Notes under the pieces: model-generated
The model's input: only the letters and a program-made list of their open reading frames with translations
Database searches by the model: none
What the model was told of the DNA's origin: nothing
NCBI GenBank assembly: GCA_022562855.1
Contig: JADFON010000003.1
Span: 1 to 19,672, forward strand
Source of the DNA: Candidatus Zhuqueibacterota bacterium
Lineage (GTDB): Bacteria > SM23-31
Length of the DNA stretch: 19,672 bases
Direction of reading: 5' to 3'
In this document: in pieces, positions 16,720-19,672 of the stretch
Layout: every line of letters starts with the position of its first letter
Position numbering within the stretch: position 1 is the stretch's first letter
Made by a program: the position numbers and the translations under genes

Positions 16720-16731
16720 TGATTGTCAATT
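16711..16731. promoter_or_regulatory. Fur-family-like operator, 10-1-10 inverted repeat
   Basis: The plus strand reads AATTGACAAT, a single G, then ATTGTCAATT, a perfect dyad. Its core TGACAATGATTGTCA differs at only two symmetric positions from the Fur 7-1-7 pattern TGATAATNATTATCA. It abuts the DUF2203 stop codon and stands about 150 bp upstream of paoA. No T-run follows on the minus strand, so it is unlikely to be a terminator. Assignment to Fur, Mur or another family member is inference. Confidence 0.5.
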
Positions 16732-17115
16732 CTAATATTCTTGAATAGGTCTGCGTCCTGTAAAACCATCCTTAATTCTGTGCCAATAGTTAATATTATC
16801 CTCCTCGAGATGCCAGCATAAATAAACTTCTTCACCATTCTGACGGATGCTTGGAAAATCGATCAATCCGTTGTCAAGACCTTTTACCAATACTCCCTTA
16901 CCGGCAATATCTTTGATAATGGCAATCAATTCCAACTCTTTAGAATGATATTTTACCCCGTTCGGTTCTTGCCCGCTAAAAAAATGATGTCTGTAAATGT
17001 TAAGCCCTAATTTATCTATATCTTTCTTTAACTCAACGATTGTTTTCATATTTTCCCTGATCTCAATTAGCAGGCTACTTGCCTCTTCCAACGTAAAATG
17101 TTTCGAATGTTCCAT
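16732..17115 (-). CDS. DUF2203 family protein
   Basis: A small protein of 127 residues with no known function. It has an N-terminal helical part (HFTLEEASSLLIEIRENMKTIVELKKDIDKL). The family hallmark near the C-terminus is NGLIDFPSIRQNGEEVYLCWHLEED followed by INYWHRIKDGFTGRRPI, with conserved D-F-P, CW.L and YWH elements. A longer reading frame reaches 17196, but the ATG at 17115 is preferred because AGGAAGG (17121-17127) lies five bases before it and the family normally starts with FT..EA. It appears to be a single-gene unit; the next gene, paoA, is 171 bp downstream. Confidence 0.85.
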   Translation of the reverse strand: MEHSKHFTLEEASSLLIEIRENMKTIVELKKDIDKLGLNIYRHHFFSGQEPNGVKYHSKELELIAIIKDIAGKGVLVKGLDNGLIDFPSIRQNGEEVYLCWHLEEDNINYWHRIKDGFTGRRPIQEY

Positions 17116-17120
17116 GAATT

Positions 17121-17127
17121 CCTTCCT
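17121..17127 (-). promoter_or_regulatory. Ribosome binding site deciding the DUF2203 start
   Basis: The minus strand reads AGGAAGG, five bases before the ATG at 17115. It supports the 127-residue protein rather than the 154-residue frame beginning at 17196, whose extra 27 residues look basic and unlike the family. Confidence 0.7.
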
Positions 17128-17171
17128 ATGATTCGGTCTCTTCGGTAGAAATAACCGAGGATATCGAGTAC

Positions 17172-17240
17172 GATGTATAGGAATAGTAATTTTCAATGAC
17201 GGTCATCCCTGCACTCAATATTATCCAGTGTCTATACATC
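17172..17240 (-). other. Possible structured mRNA leader upstream of DUF2203
   Basis: Nine-base arms GATGTATAG (17172-17180) and CTATACATC (17232-17240) are perfectly complementary and 51 bases apart. Between them lie two shorter complementary pairs, ATGA/TCAT around a three-base loop and CACT/AGTG around an 11-base loop. On RNA this could form a closed stem with two side hairpins. I do not recognise it as a known riboswitch. It lies 57-125 bp upstream of the DUF2203 start. Confidence 0.25.
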
Positions 17241-17332
17241 TTGACTAAGGTCTTTTCATCCGTAGGTTATATGTGAAATTGATAATATTTCAAAGGTAAA
17301 AAATTTAAGAAAAAGGTTCAAGACAAAAATCT

Positions 17333-17359
17333 AAAAAACACTCTACGGAATCCAAGAGT
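17333..17359 (-). terminator. Weak terminator-like hairpin after the RND gene
   Basis: On the minus strand ACTCT, a ten-base loop, AGAGT and then G plus six T resemble a weak Rho-independent terminator about 93-120 bp beyond the RND stop. The stem is only five base pairs. The rest of 17241-17451 is AT-rich and shows no gene I can support. Confidence 0.3.
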
Positions 17360-17451
17360 AAACCGATTGGCTGTGAATTGGGGATTTATCAGGAGATTTA
17401 AAGGTGACAAACAAATACAACTACCGCCGGATACTCAATAGTAATACGACG

Positions 17452-19672
17452 TTAACTTATTATGCTTTCATTTCCAAGTTCTTTCCACTGACCCTTCATT
17501 TTGCTCCTCCATTCCTCGAACAAGATATAAAGCACCGGTGTTACCGACAAAGTAAGAGGAGTGGCGCTGATCAGACCTCCGATGGACGCAAGCGCGAGCG
17601 AATACCAGATTTGCTGGTCGTAAAACCGGCTCTGTCCAGCCCAAATAAGCGGCATCATACCCATTATCGTCGTTGCAGACGTCATCAATATAGGTCTTAC
17701 CCGGTCTTTGCTTCCCTGGACAACCGCTTCGTACAAACCCAAACCTTGTCTGCGTAGAAGGTTTATATGGTCGACCAGGATAATCGAATTGTTCACCACA
17801 ATTCCGGCAAGAAGAATAACTCCTATGTACGCAGAATCGTTAAAGGTTTTTCCCATCGCAAAAAATATCAAGAATACGCCTATCAACGCCATCGGGACCG
17901 TCAAGATTATGACAAAGGGATGCAGCAACGATTCATATAATGAGGAAGTAACCATGTAGACAAGAACTACCGCAAAAAGAATTGCAAGCCATTTATAAAT
18001 TTTTTCCTGTGTTGTGAACGGATTAAAGAATTGCGACCTCTCTTTAACCGTGTATCCGTGCGGAAACACCTGGTTGTCTATGATTCCCTGCACGATCTCT
18101 CTTCCTTTTTGCGTCGGTCCCCGGTATTCAAGCCCCACAATTCTTTCATACTGCTGATCGGCGCGCCTGATGCTTCCCGTGACCTTTTGTTCGGTAAATT
18201 CGGCAATCTGAGAAAGCCTCAATTGCTCGTTTCCGGGAGTAGTAATAAGAATGTTTTTTAAATCTTCAAGTTCCAACGTATCATAGTCTCTTATCTTTAC
18301 GGCATATCTTACTATTTCATCATCGATGGTAATAGACCGGGAACTGACAATATTCCGGCGGACGTACTTGTCGAGAATATTTATGACTGTAGAAACGGAG
18401 AGATCATAGACTCCAAGAGCATCTCTATTGATATTGAGCACGGTATCGTACCTGTCTCTCCTGCCAAAATAATTTGTATCGACATTTTTTACACGGGGAA
18501 TTTGTGCAAACTGTCTTCCAAGGTCTTCGGCGATCTCAGCGCACTTATTATAGTTGTAACCATTTATATAAACTCTAAAAGAGGCGGCGCTTCCACCACC
18601 GAAACCACCCTGTGAAAAATAATCGCCGACACCTCTGACCGTCACGGATACACCTGCAAAAGTACTTCCGTAACTTGTCATTTCATCTTTGAGCAAGAAT
18701 GGAAATGCGGTGTCGAGGGCTTCATCAGTAAAGCGGATATCTACCGTCATTCGTGTAGTGAATACGTCGGTCGTAACTTTTCTAATATTTTCTCTCCCGA
18801 TAACCATCTCTTCAAAACTTTTTGCTATATCGTCTGCACGTTCAAGGACAGACCCCGGTGGAAGCCGAACACCGATACGTATGTAGGAATCACCCTGTGA
18901 ACCGCCTGACATGCTATATGAAGGAACGGTATACTGGAAGATTGCCCAACTTCCTGCGAATAAAAAGAGTACCGTACCAAGAGTCCAGTATTTATGATGT
19001 ATTACATACTCTATAAACCTGCCATAGACACCCGAAATATACACGATCACCCTGTTTTTTTCAATACTTTCCCGGATAGATTCGGAATCACCGGGAAATA
19101 CTTTTAACGAATAGGTCGGTATGAAAGTAAAGGCAACAATGATAGATGATATGAGAGAAAAGATAACAGCAAACGCCATAGGTATAAATATTTCTTTATT
19201 ATCACCCTGCAGGTAGAGGAAAGGTAAAAATACAATAGATGTTGTCATCACCGCAGCCGTTATAGGCAGAAAAACCTCGCGCGCGCCTTTTTCTGCACTT
19301 TCGGCTGGCGAGAGCCCTTTTTCGCGGTATCTGAAAATATTATCGATCACAACAATCGAGCTGTCGACCAGCATTCCAATGCTCAACGCCAAACCCGCTA
19401 TAGTCATCACATTAAACCCGATTCCGAACATGTAGAAAAAGATGATTGTAATCAATACGGAAAAACCTACCGTAGTCATCACGATGAGCGGTACTTTAAT
19501 ATTCCAGATAAATATAAATAAAATCAAAAACACGACAAGCAGACTGAAAACCCCGCGCGCCTTGATATTGTCGAGATTTTCGCGTACGCTTAGACTCGGC
19601 TCATTTTCCTGAAGAATTTCAAGACCGACCGGGAATTCGGATTTCAGTTCTTCGATCTTAACCGTTATATCT
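17452..19672 (-). CDS. RND-family efflux permease, C-terminal part (window edge)
   Basis: An inner-membrane proton-driven exporter of the RND (AcrB/HAE1-like) superfamily. About 740 C-terminal residues are present; the frame stays open to the right edge, so the GTG at 19533 is not the start. Visible parts: the end of the first porter domain (SVRENLDNIKARGVFSLLVV); TM2-TM4 with GMLVDSSIVVIDNIFRYREKG; TM5-6; a large second periplasmic loop containing a glycine-rich SQGGFGGGSA; and TM8-12 with LAGIVVNNSIILVDHINLLRRQG and RVRPILMTSATTIMGMMPL. In TM4 the AcrB Asp-Asp pair is Asp-Ser, a common variant in non-AcrB lineages. The adaptor and outer-membrane partners, if linked, lie beyond the edge. The substrate is unknown. 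Confidence 0.93.
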   Translation of the reverse strand, partial: DITVKIEELKSEFPVGLEILQENEPSLSVRENLDNIKARGVFSLLVVFLILFIFIWNIKVPLIVMTTVGFSVLITIIFFYMFGIGFNVMTIAGLALSIGMLVDSSIVVIDNIFRYREKGLSPAESAEKGAREVFLPITAAVMTTSIVFLPFLYLQGDNKEIFIPMAFAVIFSLISSIIVAFTFIPTYSLKVFPGDSESIRESIEKNRVIVYISGVYGRFIEYVIHHKYWTLGTVLFLFAGSWAIFQYTVPSYSMSGGSQGDSYIRIGVRLPPGSVLERADDIAKSFEEMVIGRENIRKVTTDVFTTRMTVDIRFTDEALDTAFPFLLKDEMTSYGSTFAGVSVTVRGVGDYFSQGGFGGGSAASFRVYINGYNYNKCAEIAEDLGRQFAQIPRVKNVDTNYFGRRDRYDTVLNINRDALGVYDLSVSTVINILDKYVRRNIVSSRSITIDDEIVRYAVKIRDYDTLELEDLKNILITTPGNEQLRLSQIAEFTEQKVTGSIRRADQQYERIVGLEYRGPTQKGREIVQGIIDNQVFPHGYTVKERSQFFNPFTTQEKIYKWLAILFAVVLVYMVTSSLYESLLHPFVIILTVPMALIGVFLIFFAMGKTFNDSAYIGVILLAGIVVNNSIILVDHINLLRRQGLGLYEAVVQGSKDRVRPILMTSATTIMGMMPLIWAGQSRFYDQQIWYSLALASIGGLISATPLTLSVTPVLYILFEEWRSKMKGQWKELGNESIIS

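Noticed and set aside
17404-17757. A plus-strand GTG frame preceded by AGGAG in the gene-free stretch
   Set aside because: The ribosome-site match is attractive, but most of the frame is antisense to the conserved C-terminus of the RND permease and the protein resembles nothing I know.
1-19672. CRISPR arrays, tRNA or rRNA genes, insertion sequences, defence genes
   Set aside because: Reading both strands showed no regularly spaced repeats, cloverleaf-like sequence, transposase or known defence domain.

Overview
The window carries about 13 protein genes, all on the minus strand, so the description below runs from high to low coordinates. The DNA is mostly AT-rich. The organism is a diderm (Gram-negative type) bacterium: it makes the ADP-heptose precursor of lipopolysaccharide core (split rfaE1/rfaE2), has an RND exporter, and has a Tat-exported periplasmic oxidoreductase. 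It also has BshA, the first enzyme of bacillithiol synthesis. ADP-heptose plus bacillithiol plus transmembrane chemoreceptors, in a low-GC genome, fits the FCB group or a related candidate phylum (Calditrichota, Neomarinimicrobiota, KSB1, Ignavibacteria and similar). This placement is an inference from gene content, not a phylogeny.

Layout. (1) 19672-17452: an RND-family efflux permease, cut by the window edge. (2) 17451-17116: a gene-free stretch of about 336 bp with a weak terminator-like hairpin and a structured leader candidate, followed by a small DUF2203 gene. (3) 16731-12653: a three-gene periplasmic molybdenum hydroxylase operon resembling E. coli PaoABC (Tat-signal 2Fe-2S subunit, Mo subunit, FAD plus 4Fe-4S subunit). 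A Fur-like dyad stands upstream and a strong bidirectional terminator closes it. The operon is patchily richer in GC than its neighbours. (4) 12502-9477: two membrane transporters, a DASS/SLC13 sodium:dicarboxylate symporter and an NhaC-family antiporter. Together they suggest sodium-coupled organic acid use. (5) 9476-5276: a short regulatory region with two palindromes, one covering the start codon of a cheW-like gene, then cheW-like, chemoreceptor and cheA-like genes. (6) 5255-2568: bshA, rfaE1 and rfaE2, packed closely behind cheA. (7) 2416-1: uvrB, then the start of purD, cut by the window edge.

The most distinctive part is the chemosensory module. The receptor appears to lack a HAMP domain. 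The CheA-like kinase has no recognisable CheY-binding P2 domain and carries a second, divergent CheW-like domain at its C-terminus. No CheY, CheB or CheR is encoded nearby, and the module runs directly into thiol and envelope-sugar biosynthesis genes. I did not find a clearly new defence or mobile system. There is no CRISPR array, insertion sequence, tRNA or rRNA that I can recognise.
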